Below the pieces are notes generated by a model. It made no database searches and was not told the DNA's origin. It saw only the letters and a program-made list of their open reading frames with translations. A DNA stretch of 64,000 nt. Source: Chinchilla lanigera. Taxonomy: Eukaryota > Chordata > Mammalia > Rodentia > Chinchillidae. Position numbers and translations under genes: made by a program. How positions within the stretch are numbered: the stretch's first letter is position 1; each line of letters begins with the position of its first letter. The stretch covers positions 6,778,262 through 6,842,261 of the forward strand of contig NW_004955466.1 of the NCBI RefSeq assembly GCF_000276665.1, written 5' to 3'. Shown piece after piece: positions 13,827 to 26,200 of the stretch.

Positions 13827-14227
13827 TGCTATGGTTTGAATATAGTTTGTTTCTCTTGAAAACTCACGTTGAAACTGAATCTTCCTGATGAGATACTAAG
13901 GTGTGGGACCAGGTGGGACATCTTAGAGGTGCTTTGTGCTCTATCCCCATGGATGGATCAATCCATTTATATAGTGAATGGACTAATGGAATAGTGAATT
14001 ATCTCAGGAGTAGGTATATCATACTAGCCAGTTTTTCCAGGTCTCTCATGTGTTCTCAAGCTTGCTCTTGTCATGTGATATCCTGAGCTGCCTCAGGACT
14101 ATGACAGTAAGAAGGCCACCATCAGATGTGACCCCTTAACCTTGAACAAGAACCACAAACCAAAATAAATTTCTTTATAAGTTACTCAGTCTATAGTATT
14201 GTGTTAGCAACAGAAAATGGACAGACA
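13827..14227 (+). mobile_element. MaLR-type solo LTR nested in old LINE-1
   Basis: Begins tgctatggtttgaatatagt, contains a poly(A) signal (ccaaaataaatttc) and ends aatggacagaca, matching the TG...CA ends and layout of MST/MLT-type LTRs. The old LINE-1 continues on both sides (agattttcttttct / tattatcttgaag). No clean 5-bp duplication. Confidence 0.72.
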
Positions 14228-14269
14228 TATTATCTTGAAGAATTTTTATATTTTTGGGTTTTCAATATA

Positions 14270-14630
14270 TAGTCTTTTTAAAAAAACATTTTATTAGTCC
14301 ATGTTTGCAGTATATAATATTTACATTCCTTGTTTGGAGGAATGTAAACATAACACCCCTTAATTCCTTTTTTCATACTTTCCTTTTCCTCTTTCAAGCC
14401 TCCCTCCATTTCTTGTTCCTCTTCCCCTTTGAGAAAAATCTGTCTTCCTATTTCCTATTATGTATCTTATTTGGCTCTTTATACAGATGAATGAAGAAAT
14501 GTGGTATTTACTCACAATGGAGTACTACTCTGCCATAAAGATAGATTAACTTGTCATTTGTAGGAAAATGGATGCAACTTGAAACCCTGATGTTAAGTGA
14601 AATAAATCAGACTCACAGGTTCAAGTACAT
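14270..14630 (-). mobile_element. 5'-inverted LINE-1 nested in old LINE-1
   Basis: The left half (to about 14487) is minus-strand 3' untranslated LINE-1 sequence (ttttattagtccatgtttgc ... ctgtcttcctatttcc), similar to 38.5 kb. The right half (from about 14488) is plus-strand ORF2 end (cacaatggagtactactctg, ggaaaatggatgcaacttga). The two halves are in opposite orientation, the signature of twin priming. Confidence 0.72.
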
Positions 14631-16057
14631 GATCTATTTTGAGTTAATTTTTGAAGGGTGCAGGGTCTGTGTCTAGATTGTGTTTGCATGTGGATGTCCA
14701 GTTTGTTGTTGCCATGGCCAAAGACAATGTTTCTTCTATTGTATAACTTCACTCCTTTGTTAAACATCAGGTGGCTGTACTTATGTGGGTCTCTTTCTGA
14801 GTCCTGTTTCTCTTGTTGTAATCCATTTGTTTATTCTTTCACCAGTGTCATACCCTTCTGATTGCTATAACTTTCAGGTAAGACTCGAAGCCAGATGGCA
14901 TCTGTCAGTCCTCTGTCTTTGTTGTTCTTCTTCAGTACTGTGTTAGCTGTTCTGACATTTTGGCCTCTGTATATGGTTTTTAGAATCACGTTGTTGATAT
15001 GCGCTAAATAATGCAATAGGATTTTGATGCAGATTTTATTGTATTTATCCTTCAAATTCAGAAGAACTGTCATGATGCTGAGAACTTTAACGACGCTGAG
15101 TTTTACTATCAACAAACATCTCTCATATAGTTTGCTCTTGGATATCTTTCATTAGAATTTCCTTATCTAAGTCTTATACACATTTTGTTCTACTTAAATA
15201 TTTCATTTTTGGGAGTGCTAACATAAATGGCATTTTTAAAATTTCACATTCTTCTTGCACAATACTGGTATATAGGAAGGCAATTGTCTTTTTAATATTA
15301 ATCTTATGTCCTGTAACCTTGTTCTATTCATGTAAAAGTTTCAGGATTTCTTTTTGTTAACCCATTCAAATTTTCTACCTAAAGAATTATGTCATTTATA
15401 AACAGACAGTTTTATTTCTTACTTTCCAAATAACATATCTTTTATTTCCTTTTTCAATTTATTGAACTAGCTAGTGTTTCCAGTATGATATTGGAAAAAA
15501 GTGGGAGTGGGACATCCATGCCTGCTTCCTGATCTTAGTGCAGAAGCTTCTAGTGTCTCACTATTGTTATATACTTTGTAGATACTCTTTATCAAGCTGG
15601 AGAAGTTTCTCTGTTCCTTGTTTGATATTTTTTTTCATTGTAAATCCTGAATAGGAATTAAATTTTGTCTAATGCTCTTTCTATTGAAATGAACATGCAG
15701 TTTTCCCTCTTTAGTCTGTTGATGTGATAGATTACATTGGTTTATTTTCATGGATTGGTCCATTCTTGCATTACTGGACTATTTCTACTTGGTCATATGT
15801 AATTTTTTATACATTGATGGATTCAGTTTGCTAATATATTGTTGAGGATTTTTGCATCTGTATTCACAAACGATATTAATCTAGAGCTTTCTTGTAATAT
15901 CTTTAGTATTAGTGTAATGCTGATTTCATAAATGATTTAGGGAGTATTCTCTGCTGCTACTTTCTGCAAATGTTTGGGTATTTTTCCAGATATCATTGTG
16001 TTACTAATTTCTAGTTTGATTCCACTGTGGTTTGGAGGCAGACATTGTATTATTTCT

Positions 16058-19000
16058 TTTTTATTTTAGAGAGAAAAAATAAACATAACAATGAAAACAA
16101 GTTTCAAAACAGGTTATTAGGACAGTTACAATAGTTGATACATTGCATGTTGTTGTCTTCCTAGTAGTTAATTCAGAGTAGAAGATATAGGCATGATATC
16201 TTGTCTATACAATATTAGCACAAAACTCTTTTTAATGAACTAAGAGAAACTAGCTGTATAATGATTTTAAATATCTTGTATATACATATATTTTTTCCAT
16301 TTTTTTTCTTCCTTTCCCTTTTCCCCCATCACAGTTTGTCCTTTCTTTAAAACAGTTTCTTCCCAATTCACAATATGTGTTGTACATTTCAGATCTCATT
16401 TACTTGTTCTTTTTCTCACATTAGTGAGACAGTACAATGTTTACACATATGGGACTGATATATTTCACTTATGGATATGGTCTCCAGTTCCATCCATTTA
16501 CTTATAAAAGACTCCATTTTGTCCTTCTTTATGGCTGAGTAGTACTCCATTATATAGAAAAACCACATCTTTCTTGTCCATTCTTTGGTAGGTGGGCATC
16601 TGGGTTGTTTCCAAAATTTAGCTCTTACCGATTGTGCTTCTATAAACACAGGTGCACAAATATTGCTGTGGTATGATGATTTTAATTCTTCTGGGAAGAT
16701 ATGCAGAAAGGGAGTAGCTGGTTCGAATGGGACCTCCAATCCTAGTTTTTAAAGGAATCTCCACACTGATTTCCACAGTGGTTGTACCAGTCTGCACTCC
16801 TACCAACAGTGGAGGCGGGATCCTTTTTCTCCACAGCCTGTCCAGCATTTGCTATTGATTGATTTTTTTGCTGATAGCCATTCTTTCTGTGGTGAGATGG
16901 AATCTCAGTGTTTTAATTGCATCTCTCAATTGACCAATGATCTTGAACATTTTTTCACTTATGTATTTGCCATTTGTATTTCTTCATCAGAGAAGTGCCT
17001 ATTCATCTCCGATGCTCACTTTTGGACTGGGGTTTTGAATTTGGAGGTTATGATTTTTTTCAATTCTGTATAAGTGAAAGAGCTTATATCAATATAAATC
17101 CTTTGTGGGCTAACTGGCTATAATTTTTTCCCACTCTTCAGTTTATCTTTTTCCTTTGTTGGTGATTTCTTTTGTTGTGCAAATCTTTTTAGTAGGGTAA
17201 TATCCCATTTGTTGATGCTTTGTACTATTTCGCTTGCAGTCTGGGTTTTGTTCAAGTCTCTCAAAGAGACTTTTGCCTATTTTCTCTTCCAGTAAATTTA
17301 GTGTTTCTGTATTAATATTTATATCCCTGATCGATTTTTTTTTTTTTTTTGTCTTTTTGAGACAGGGTCTTGCTATGCAGTTCAGGCTGGCCGTGAGCTC
17401 ACTTTGTAGCCCAGGCTGGTCTCGAACTTGCAATGATCCTCCTGCCTCAGCCTCCCAAGTGCTGAAATTACAGCCGTGTGCCACCATGCCTGTCTTCCCT
17501 GATCCATTTTGACTTTAGTTTAGTGCATAGTGATAAACATGGGTCTAGTTTTATTCTTTGGCATGTGGAAAGCCTGTTTTTCTAGCACCATTTATTAAAG
17601 AGACTATCTTTTTTCCAGTGAACATGTTTGGGTCCTTTGTCAAAGATAAAGTGGCTGAGTGTGTTTGGGGATGTCTCTGTGTCTTCTATTCTGTTCCACT
17701 GATCCTCAGGCCTATTTTTTTTTTTCCAATACCATACTGATTTTATCATAGTAGCTTTGCAGTGCAATTTCCGGTCTGGGATTATAATGCCCCCTGATTT
17801 GCCTTTGTTGCCTAGAATTGCTTTTGCTATTTTAGGAAAGTCTTGTTAAATGAATTTCAGGAATGTTTTCTCTAGGTCTGAAAAGTATGTTAATGATATT
17901 TTCATTGGGATTGCATTAAATCTATATAGTAGTTTTGGGCGTATGGCCATTTTCACTATGTTGATTCTTCCTATCCAAGAGCAAAGGATATTTTTCTGTT
18001 TTCTGATAGCCTCTTCACTCTTCTTTTTTAGGTTAATGTGATTTTCACTTTACGGATCTTTTACACCCTTTGTTACATTGATTCCTAAATATTTCATTTT
18101 TGGGGATCCTATTGTGAAGGGTGTGCTTTTCCTAATTTCTCTGTTAGTGAGTTTATTGCCTGTGTACAGGAATGCTATTGATTTTTGAGTGTTAACTTTG
18201 TATTCTGCTACACTCCTGAATTTGGATATTAAGTGTAGAAGTCTTTTGCTGGAGCTTTTGGAGTCTTTTCTGTAGAGTATTATGTCATCTGCAAATAATG
18301 ATAACTTCTTCCTTTCCTTTCCTGTCCTTATTCCTTTTATTTCTTGTTCTTGTCTAATTCTTCTGGCTAATGTTTCTAGAACTATGTTGAGAAAGAGGGG
18401 TGATAATGGACATCCTTATCTTTTTCCTGATTTTAGAGTGAAAGCTTTCAGTTTTGACCATTTAATATGATATTAGCTGTTGGTGTGTCATAGGGGGCTT
18501 TTATAAGATTGAGGTAAAGACCTTCTATTCCAATTTTCTGTAAGGTTTTTATCATGAATGGGTATTGGACTTTGTCATATGCTTTTTCTGCATCTTTTCA
18601 GATGATCATGTGGTTTTTGTCTTCGGTTCTGTTAATATGGTGTATTGCATTTATTGATTTGCGCGTGTTGAACCATTCCTGCATCTCTGGGCTGAATCCT
18701 ACTTGGTCATGGTGTATAATCTTGATGATTTGCTGCATTCTGTTTGCCAGTATCTTATTAAGGATTTTTGCACCTATATTTATTAGGGAGATTGGCCCAT
18801 ATTTTTCTTTCTATGTTGGGTTTTTTCTGGTTTTGGAATCACTTGCTTCTAAGAATGACTTTGGAAGTACTGCTTCCCTTTCAATTTCCTTAAAGAATTT
18901 CAGCATTCATGGCATTAATCCTTGTCTAAATTTCTTGTAGAATTCAACAGTGAATCTGTCAGATTTTCTTTATTTGTAAATTTTTAATTACATTTTTGAA

Positions 19001-19090
19001 TCCATTGGCTGTTATCAGGTTATTTAGAGTTTTCATATCTTCTTGAATTAGTTTTGGTGATTCAATTGTGTCTAGCAATCTTTCCATTTT
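16058..19090 (-). mobile_element. LINE-1, 3-kb 5'-truncated copy
   Basis: From left to right the plus strand runs backwards through the 3' untranslated region (from 16058), the ORF2 C-terminus (about 16430-17000) and part of the reverse-transcriptase region (about 18400-19090). A diverged direct repeat, gacattgtattatttct at 16041-16057 and gacattgtgcaatttct at 19091-19107 (14 of 17 match), is the likely target duplication. A B1 SINE sits inside it. Several short open pieces remain (for example 18554-18940 on the opposite strand) but ORF2 is broken throughout. Confidence 0.85.
17333..17495 (-). mobile_element. B1-type (7SL-derived) SINE
   Basis: The plus strand shows a T-rich tail, then tttttgagacagggtcttgc, ggctggtctcgaacttgc, cctgcctcagcctcccaagt and gtgtgccaccatg, the reverse complement of a B1 element. 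The flanks tccctgatc at 17324-17332 and 17496-17504 are a direct repeat that extends to about 15 bp with one mismatch. It is nested in the LINE-1 at 16.06-19.09 kb and so is younger than it. Confidence 0.92.
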
Positions 19091-19107
19091 GACATTGTGC
19101 AATTTCT

Positions 19108-20316
19108 ATTGTTCTCAAGAACTGTAGTAATTCTAATAATAATCAAAAATAGTTTACATTTTATTTAGTACTGGGTCAATGTTTTACCTATACCTATTTC
19201 AACTTCTAATTGTAATAAAGAATTTAAATACAACAAAGATCTTTAGACACTAAAAGGTTAGGCACTATGCTGGGTTCTAGAGGAATCAAAGGTACATCTT
19301 ATACTTCCTTAAGGCAGATATTCTACTCTTCTTTGATCTGAGTAGCTACTATGATGCCTAGTACATAACTGCAATACTGTCTTTGATGATACAGTCTCTG
19401 AATGGAAACCTACCTACCTTCTAGTTTCAGAGAAAAACTTACAAACTATGAATGGTATTAATAAGAAAGGGGTCAGGGTGAAGGTGGAAATGGGGAAGAA
19501 GACTGTAGAATGAGTGAAACTCAGCCTCAGGATCTAAAGTGGAATGTGATAGCCATGGTCTGAGCCTTAACATTTTATTCCTGGTGGGGATTTATAATAG
19601 AGAATATTATCAAGGTTGGACAATACACATATTTAATGATATTCTTATATTTGAAAAATATAGTGATGTTATAGGAACACATTTTTTGTATGAATTTTCC
19701 TTTAAGACAAAAAGTCTGCCTAACTGAGGGAATTAGCTCTGAGAGACTAGGAAATAAAAACCCATGAGAATAGCACTGAATCTCCTTGATTTGATTTTGT
19801 TGTTTATGTAGCAAGAAACTTTTGTCTGTGTGTATCTTCATGCTTGCTGAGTGCCTCTTATTGTTAAACATTAGGGAATATGCTAATATAAAGGCAAAGA
19901 AGTTGGAAATATAACTATATGTATGCTTTAACCATTTAAAATTTAACCTTAGCTGTGGATGCTAGCATGACGTTCTTTGTCTTTTTGTACAGTAATTATT
20001 CCTGTTCTTAAGAAGTCAACAGTTTTGTCCCCACTTTCTGGAAAAGCTTTTCATAGAACTACTCCCATTTGTCCTTTTTACTATTTAATTTTATTCTGTG
20101 TTGTTACTTCTTTCACACAAGTGTCAACCTATAGGAATGTCCTTATCCTCATATTGGATTTCTTCATTTTAACAAAATATTGTTTATTAGACATGTTGAT
20201 AAGTGTTTAATAGGCCATTTCCACTGTGCATGAGAATTTGATCTTTGGAAATTTGTCATTTATGTTTCTAGGTTTATATTAGAGGACCTTTTATCAGTAA
20301 ATCATATGTGGGCTTC
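19108..20316. other. Intron with no recognised gene
   Basis: AT-rich; overlapping short frames at 19539-20210 lack domains. Nothing supported. Confidence 0.5.
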
Positions 20317-20329
20317 AAGGAATTTTTAA

Positions 20330-20399
20330 GGTACCGGGAATCGAACTCACAACCTCACACTTGCCAGGCAGGTGCTGTGCCTGCTGAACTGTATCCCTG
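20330..20399 (-). mobile_element. ID-type SINE without an A tail
   Basis: About 70 bp of ID sequence (ggtaccgggaatcgaactca on the plus strand) sits between perfect 13-bp direct repeats aaggaatttttaa at 20317-20329 and 20400-20412. The plus-strand T run that would be the tail is confined to the duplicated target, so the element has lost its own tail or never had one. Confidence 0.8.
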
Positions 20400-20412
20400 A
20401 AGGAATTTTTAA

Positions 20413-21683
20413 TGGACTATAAACAACCTGATGAGGATAACAAAACTTAAGGGTTCCTTGAATTATGCAACTTTGACGGTCCTGTGTGGGACTCCGAAAT
20501 GCTTGTGCTGTTGTTATTAAAGGCGTTGGGTCAAGTGGGCTCTTTTCATGTGAGGCTGCGGTAAAAACTGCGTCCCCAAATGTAATCAGTACAGTCTGTT
20601 AATAAGATAAAGCTGAACTGAAAGAATTGCTTACCAAAGTAAGGGAAACATCGCCTTCTAAAGCTTGGCACTGTTTCCAAGGGAAAGCACAAGGACAGAG
20701 TTTGTTTAGGAATTTCAAATTTGATGCAAAGTGGGTCTTTAAATGCAGGGAGAGGTTTGGGGAGTGGTCTTTATGAGTGGTCTTTATCAGTGGTCTTTAT
20801 AATCGGGGTAGGATTCAAGGATATGATATAATAATCCAGTGTTGGTAGACACAGAAAGATGAAGATTTGCTTATTTGATTATTTATTTTTGTTTCTGGGA
20901 GTTACATGGAGGCCCTCATGTATGCTAAGTACACCTACGTTTAAGGTGAGAAGTTGGAAGCAAAGAGTTAAAAAGTCTTAGAGCATAAGCTGTCAGCTGA
21001 TGTTTTCCACTAAAGAGTTAATGAATCTTTGGACGTTTTGGTAATGAAAAATTGCACAATTTGTCTGAACAAGAAAGACCTAGAAAAATAAATGTATTGT
21101 AAGAGAGGTAGAAGAGTAGCATAAAGTCATGTTAATGTAGACAACAAAATATAGCTTAGGTTTCAGTGTTCTCTCTGCACGGGGATAGGAGGGGATTAGA
21201 TAATTTTAATTCTCAAGGTTTTCAATTCACCTTCCAACTGAGTATTTCTCTAAGATTGGATTTGTATCCTGGGGGGAGATGGGCACAAGAAGCATAGCTC
21301 TGTGGATTGCTATGTAGAGTTGTATGAGGTCAGTTCCCACAGAAGAGGGTCCCTAATGGTGCCTGCTCCACTGAGAAGCAGTGATTCCTTCCCTCTATGC
21401 TTCTGAGTCTACTAATCACAAACATGGTCCATGGCAGTCCACTGTGAATTAGAAAATTTCATTAATAGTCAGCAGATTCAGACATAGACTTTACAATACA
21501 GTTTCTGGATGCATTGTTCTGGAAGGGGCTAATTCACTGTACTTGTTTGTGTTTAGGCTAATGAGTGAATAAAAGTCAGCTGTCTTCAGTTACTTTTACA
21601 CTTGTACAGGGAATTGTACTAGGATTGTACAAATGGCATTACCTAGGAACTTCTGCTTGAGATTTTGCAGATATTGCAATTGT
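20413..21683. other. Intron with a small minisatellite
   Basis: Mostly unassigned. Three 13-bp units, agtggtctttatg and variants, lie in tandem at 20763-20801. Confidence 0.6.
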
Positions 21684-21692
21684 CTTAGCCAC

Positions 21693-22268
21693 AGATTTTT
21701 CTTTTATTTTTACTTTATAGAGGCAAAAAAGAGAAATAAAACCAATAAAAATAATACAGAATTTCAAAACAAGATGATAGGAAATTAATAATGGTTATTA
21801 TGCTGCATATTGCTATCTTCAAAGTAGTTGCTCAGATTACCAGGTGCGGGCATGCAAAATTGATCAAATGATATAAGCACTAACTGTTCCTTTCAATGAA
21901 CTAATAGAAATTAGTAGTACAATTATCTTAGCTATTTTGTGTGTGTATATATATATATCTTTTCCCCCTTTCCTTATTTTCTCTTTTTCCCCATCCCAGT
22001 TGTTCTTTCCTTTTGAGCAGTTTCTTTCCCTTTCAGTATATCTATTGTACCTTTTGGATCTTATTTACTCTTTCAGTTTCTTACACTAGGGAGACAATAT
22101 GATGTTTACACATGTGGATCTGATTTATTTCACTTATGAGTATAGTCTCTAGTTGCATCCATTTACCTATAAAAGCCTTGACTTTATCTTTCTTTATAGC
22201 TGCATAGTACTCCATTGTATAAAAATACCACATCATTTTTATCCATTCCTCGGTTGATGGACATCAGG
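21693..22268 (-). mobile_element. LINE-1 3' end, truncated
   Basis: Minus-strand 3' untranslated region with a T-rich left end, then ORF2 terminal sequence (ctgcatagtactccattgta). The target duplication cttagccac lies at 21684-21692 and 22269-22277. Same lineage as the copies at 16.06 and 63.8 kb. Confidence 0.85.
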
Positions 22269-22829
22269 CTTAGCCACTGCTGATGAAGAGGTCTAGATCA
22301 TAGGATCCTGGGCAACAATTACTTTACCATAATTACAATTTTTAGACAGGTTGAATCTTATACTTAACATGGTCCTGCTAGAAGTTTGATAATAGGTTGC
22401 ATCTTCAATGAAAATGTTGCATATATTAGTAAAGAAAGTGACTTTTTAAAGGAAATATACAGTTCCTATGTATAGAAGTCTATCAGCATGTATGATAAAT
22501 TTATTTAATAAGTACTGACCATTAGCTTAATTGTTGTATTTCTGCTCTATGATGTAATTAATGATCACTCCAATTGACTTCTAAGGTATGATAATATATT
22601 GGGAAACATATATATACTGTTCAAGAATAATTTGTGTTTCTCTCAAAGTTGTCATTAAATGCAAAAAAAATGCCTTGCTTGATTTCACTTTATAGTTTTC
22701 TCCTAAAATATATATTGAGCTATTTCTCTCTTCTAAGTAACGGGGATCCAGCAGTGGACATATACACAAATTCTCCCCTATTTTCATGGAAGGGCAATTG
22801 CATCAGACACAGTTAAGAACAGCAAGGAA

Positions 22830-22920
22830 GGGGCTGGGGATTTAGCTCAGCGGCAAAAGCGCCTGCCTGGCAAGCGCAAGGTTGTGAGTTCGGTTCCCGG
22901 TACCGGAGAAAAACCAAAAA
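22830..22920 (+). mobile_element. ID-type SINE, best-preserved copy, next to assembly gap
   Basis: The head is gggctggggatttagctca, with an A box near 22842-22853 and a B box gttcggttccc near 22889-22899. It ends ggtaccgg plus an A-rich tail. The left target copy aagaacagcaaggaa is at 22815-22829, but its partner is at 23151-23165, beyond the N run. About 90 bp of other sequence and the gap therefore lie inside the same duplication pair. Confidence 0.85.
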
Positions 22921-23013
22921 AAGAAAGTGCCTGACCCCTCAACTGTGTGAACTTAGCCACTACACAATACATGGCATGGCAGAAGCACGCATCACCCACC
23001 AAAGAGAGGAGGA

Positions 23014-23113
23014 NNNNNNNNNNNNNNNNNNNNNNNNNNNNNNNNNNNNNNNNNNNNNNNNNNNNNNNNNNNNNNNNNNNNNNNNNNNNNNNNNNNNNNN
23101 NNNNNNNNNNNNN
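23014..23113. other. Assembly gap of 100 N
   Basis: Exactly 100 N, the usual placeholder for a gap of unknown length. Sequence resumes in aaaacc and a long A-rich tail that looks like the end of an ID SINE, so the gap falls in SINE sequence. Confidence 0.98.
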
Positions 23114-23734
23114 AAAACCAAAAAAAAAAAAAAAAACAAAAACAAAAACAAAGAACAGCAAGGAAAACTTTATTCAAATACATTGCAATAATGGAGAGAG
23201 ACTTACAGTACGGGTGGGATATTGATTTCAATTTTGTTGAAACAAATGGGGAGGTTGATCAGTGTGACTAGGCCATCTATGTTTGCTAACTAATACTCAT
23301 CAAAATTAGTCTCCTACCCTCCTATAGAGACTAGCCAACAGGATCAAATATATGGCCCCAGACCAAGGTGAGTCAGGAGTCCTTGGCCCAAGGCACAGCT
23401 AAACTCGTAGAGGAATGAGTATGAGCTTGGGTCTGCGCCAGTGAGTAGGGAAAAACATATAAACCTGGAGCTGCATTTTAACCACCTTCATATATTTCAC
23501 AATCCTGCTTTGAATTGTTTCTTCCAATATCTTATCATAGCAACAGTAACACATTATCATATAATATCATTAAAATGGTTGGTAGAGGGCCACTTATGCA
23601 GAACACAGCTGTTTATCCTGCTGTCCTAGCTATTTACCCAAGGATTATAGATTTTTACTTGAATGTTCCAACAGTAGTGTGATTCACTTAGTGCTGCTGG
23701 GATGCTTCTCTTTTTTATTTGTACTGATAGGTTT

Positions 23735-24192
23735 GCTTACCATGATGGTTAATTTCATGTCTCGGCTGAAACACTGCGTGCCCAGATTAAACATTATGTC
23801 TGGGTGTGTCTGTGAGTTATTTCTGAATGAGATTAGCATTTGAATCTGTGCATTTGGTAAAGTAGATCACCCTCTGTGATGTGGCTGGGCCTCCTCCCAC
23901 CCATCAAAGACCCAAATAGAACAAAAGATGGAGAGAGAATAAATTCTCTTCTTTTTTTTGCCTCATTAGTTGATTGGGGTATTTCATCTCATTTGCTCTT
24001 GCCCTGGTGCTGAATTATATCACTGGCTTTCCTGGATCTCCAGTTTATAGATGGCAGTTTGTTGACCTTCTTAGGCCCCAAATCATGGAGCTAGTTCTCT
24101 AAAATAAATCAGTCTGTTTCTATCTTTCGTATCTCTTGCCTTCCTGTTGGCTCCTATTGGTTCCTGTTTCTCTGAAGATCTCTTGATTAATA
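23735..24192 (+). mobile_element. Old LTR-like repeat
   Basis: The stretch catgatggttaatttcatgt ... taaaataaatcagtctgttt ... gatctcttgattaatac follows the order of a known old mammalian LTR-class repeat with a poly(A) signal near the 3' end. I cannot name the subfamily with confidence. Confidence 0.45.
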
Positions 24193-26200
24193 CACTTAAA
24201 TTTTTTTCTTTTATCTCTTTGCTTACATGGTCCACCATAGTGATCATTTCAGCATTTACACAAGGCTCCTAGTTAATAGATGTTTTTCTAAAGAGATGAT
24301 ATTTCAGCTTAGACCTTATCTTAGTTACTTTTCCTATTGCTAAGGCAAAATGCCTGAACCCAAAGTTGAAGGAGGAAAGGTTTATTGTACTTCACCATTT
24401 GTAGAGATTTCAGTTCATAGTTGGCTGGCTTCAAGGCAGCATGGAATGGCAGAGGGGCACATAGAACAAGCAGGAAGCAACAGCAGCAAGCAACAAATGA
24501 TGACCCTATTTCTGTCCCTTATAGCCTATTCCAGGCTATGCACCTTTAGGTAGTACTCACAGCCAGGGTTTGGCAGCCTTAATCTTAGCATTGCACTATG
24601 AAAGAAACCCAGTATTGGATCTTTAATCCCGGAATCACACACTCGAGATCTAGCCACTTCTGAAAAATCCCACTTATTACTGCATGGAGCTTTGGGGGAT
24701 ATCTAGATACAAGCCATAACATTCTACCGCTGGCCCCTCAAAGACTCATGTACATCCCTTTGTACAAAAGGCATTTAGTCCATCTCTTAAGAGTTGTCAA
24801 AGTCCTAACAGTTTCACCATTGCTGTGAAGTCTCAGTCCAACGTCTCCTCTGAGATTTAAGGCAAACTCTTAGCTGCAAGCCTTTGTAAAAGTGATAAGA
24901 AAGTTAAATACTTCCCACATACAATGCCACAAGATAAACCTTACCATTCCAAAAGGTATGAATAGGAGTATACAAAGGAATTTGACCTAAGCAAGTCCAA
25001 AAGCTAGCAGTGCAAACATTAAGTCCTGTAGTTCCATATCCAGCACCTAAGGCAGTCTGTGGCAAGATGTGAAGTCTAAACGGCTTGGATGGCTACACCC
25101 CTGCTGCACTGCATGTAGTTGTAGCTCTCATAGTTTCTCCCTTGGACCAGCTTTGCTCGCTCCTTAGAGCTTTCCTTGGATGATCCATGTTCCTGGTTTC
25201 TCCAACTTTCTGGGGTCTCCAGTGCACCTTTGGCTTCACACTCACAGCTTCACACAGTGCCCTCTCAAGAGCACATTGCCTCACCTCCCAGACCTCCTTC
25301 TGAAATCCAGGTGGAAGCCTTACTTACTCTACAACTGGTACATCCTGCTTGTGCCTAAAATCAGCACCACACGGATGAAGCCAAGGTCTGCCACCAGCTG
25401 GAGCAGTAGCTAGGCTTCCTTCTCTTTGGTTGTAGAAGTTAAGTGGCTGGATTGCCGAGTACTCTGAACCAAATCCCCAGAACAGATTCTTTAGGTCTCT
25501 GCAATTCGAACATGGTCCTTGGGGCTCTCTTCTCAAAATAAAGTCTTTTGCTGTTGCAATTTTGAGGCTGCAAAAGCTGGAGTCATGCTGTTTTTTTATG
25601 ATGCCCTCAGGCCATCTTTTCTATGGCTCTGTTCCTTCTCAGGAAACAGGTTCTGCTCTGCTCTATCTGTGCAGTTCACAGCTTCACTGATACTTCTTTT
25701 CTGGCCAAACTTGCAATGTTTTAGACCATTCTGCTGGACTCTTTGCTCTTGATTGTCAACACAGATCTGGCTAAAAGACCCCAATAGTAGCTATGCCATC
25801 ACCTCAACATTAGATTCTCTTGCAACTTTTTCTGCAAGATTAGTCCACAACCCTTAATGTCAGTCTTAGACAAAGTGTCTGGACATGAGCAAAATTCAGA
25901 CAAACCTTCTACCATGGCATAAGACACATGGTCTGGAGTCCCACAACCAGTACAGTCCTTCTTCTCAGCAGAGACCTCCTGAGCCTGGCCTTTACCAGCA
26001 GGATTTCTATCTGTCTTCTGGTCTTCTGCGTTCTGACAAGAATCTCTCATCAAGTACAGATTTAGGCATTCCAGGGCTGCTTCTTCAGCTGGCATCTCCA
26101 GACCTTTCCAAACTCTTCCCACAAGCCAGTTTGAAAGGCTCCTGAGTCACATGGTCAAGTACAGTCACAGCAATGACCCCATTTCTTGGCACCAAATTCT

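Larger units (their letters stand above)
12575..16057 (-). mobile_element. Ancient LINE-1 3' part, interrupted twice
   Basis: Minus-strand LINE-1 of an old (L1M-type) group: ORF2 C-terminal and 3' untranslated sequence. Recognisable landmarks include ttttgtctggagcagtttta, gctgctgtaaacatttacg, ttttggataacagttcacat and gagttaatttttgaagggtg. It is split by an LTR (13827-14227) and by an inverted young LINE-1 (about 14270-14630), after which the same old element resumes. No intact reading frame survives. Confidence 0.8.

Noticed and set aside
18554..18940. 128-codon plus-strand frame
   Set aside because: It is the antisense of LINE-1 ORF2 reverse-transcriptase sequence.
22830..22905. Possible tRNA gene (A and B boxes present)
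   Set aside because: The A-rich tail and target-site duplication show a tRNA-derived SINE; the sequence lacks a credible cloverleaf.
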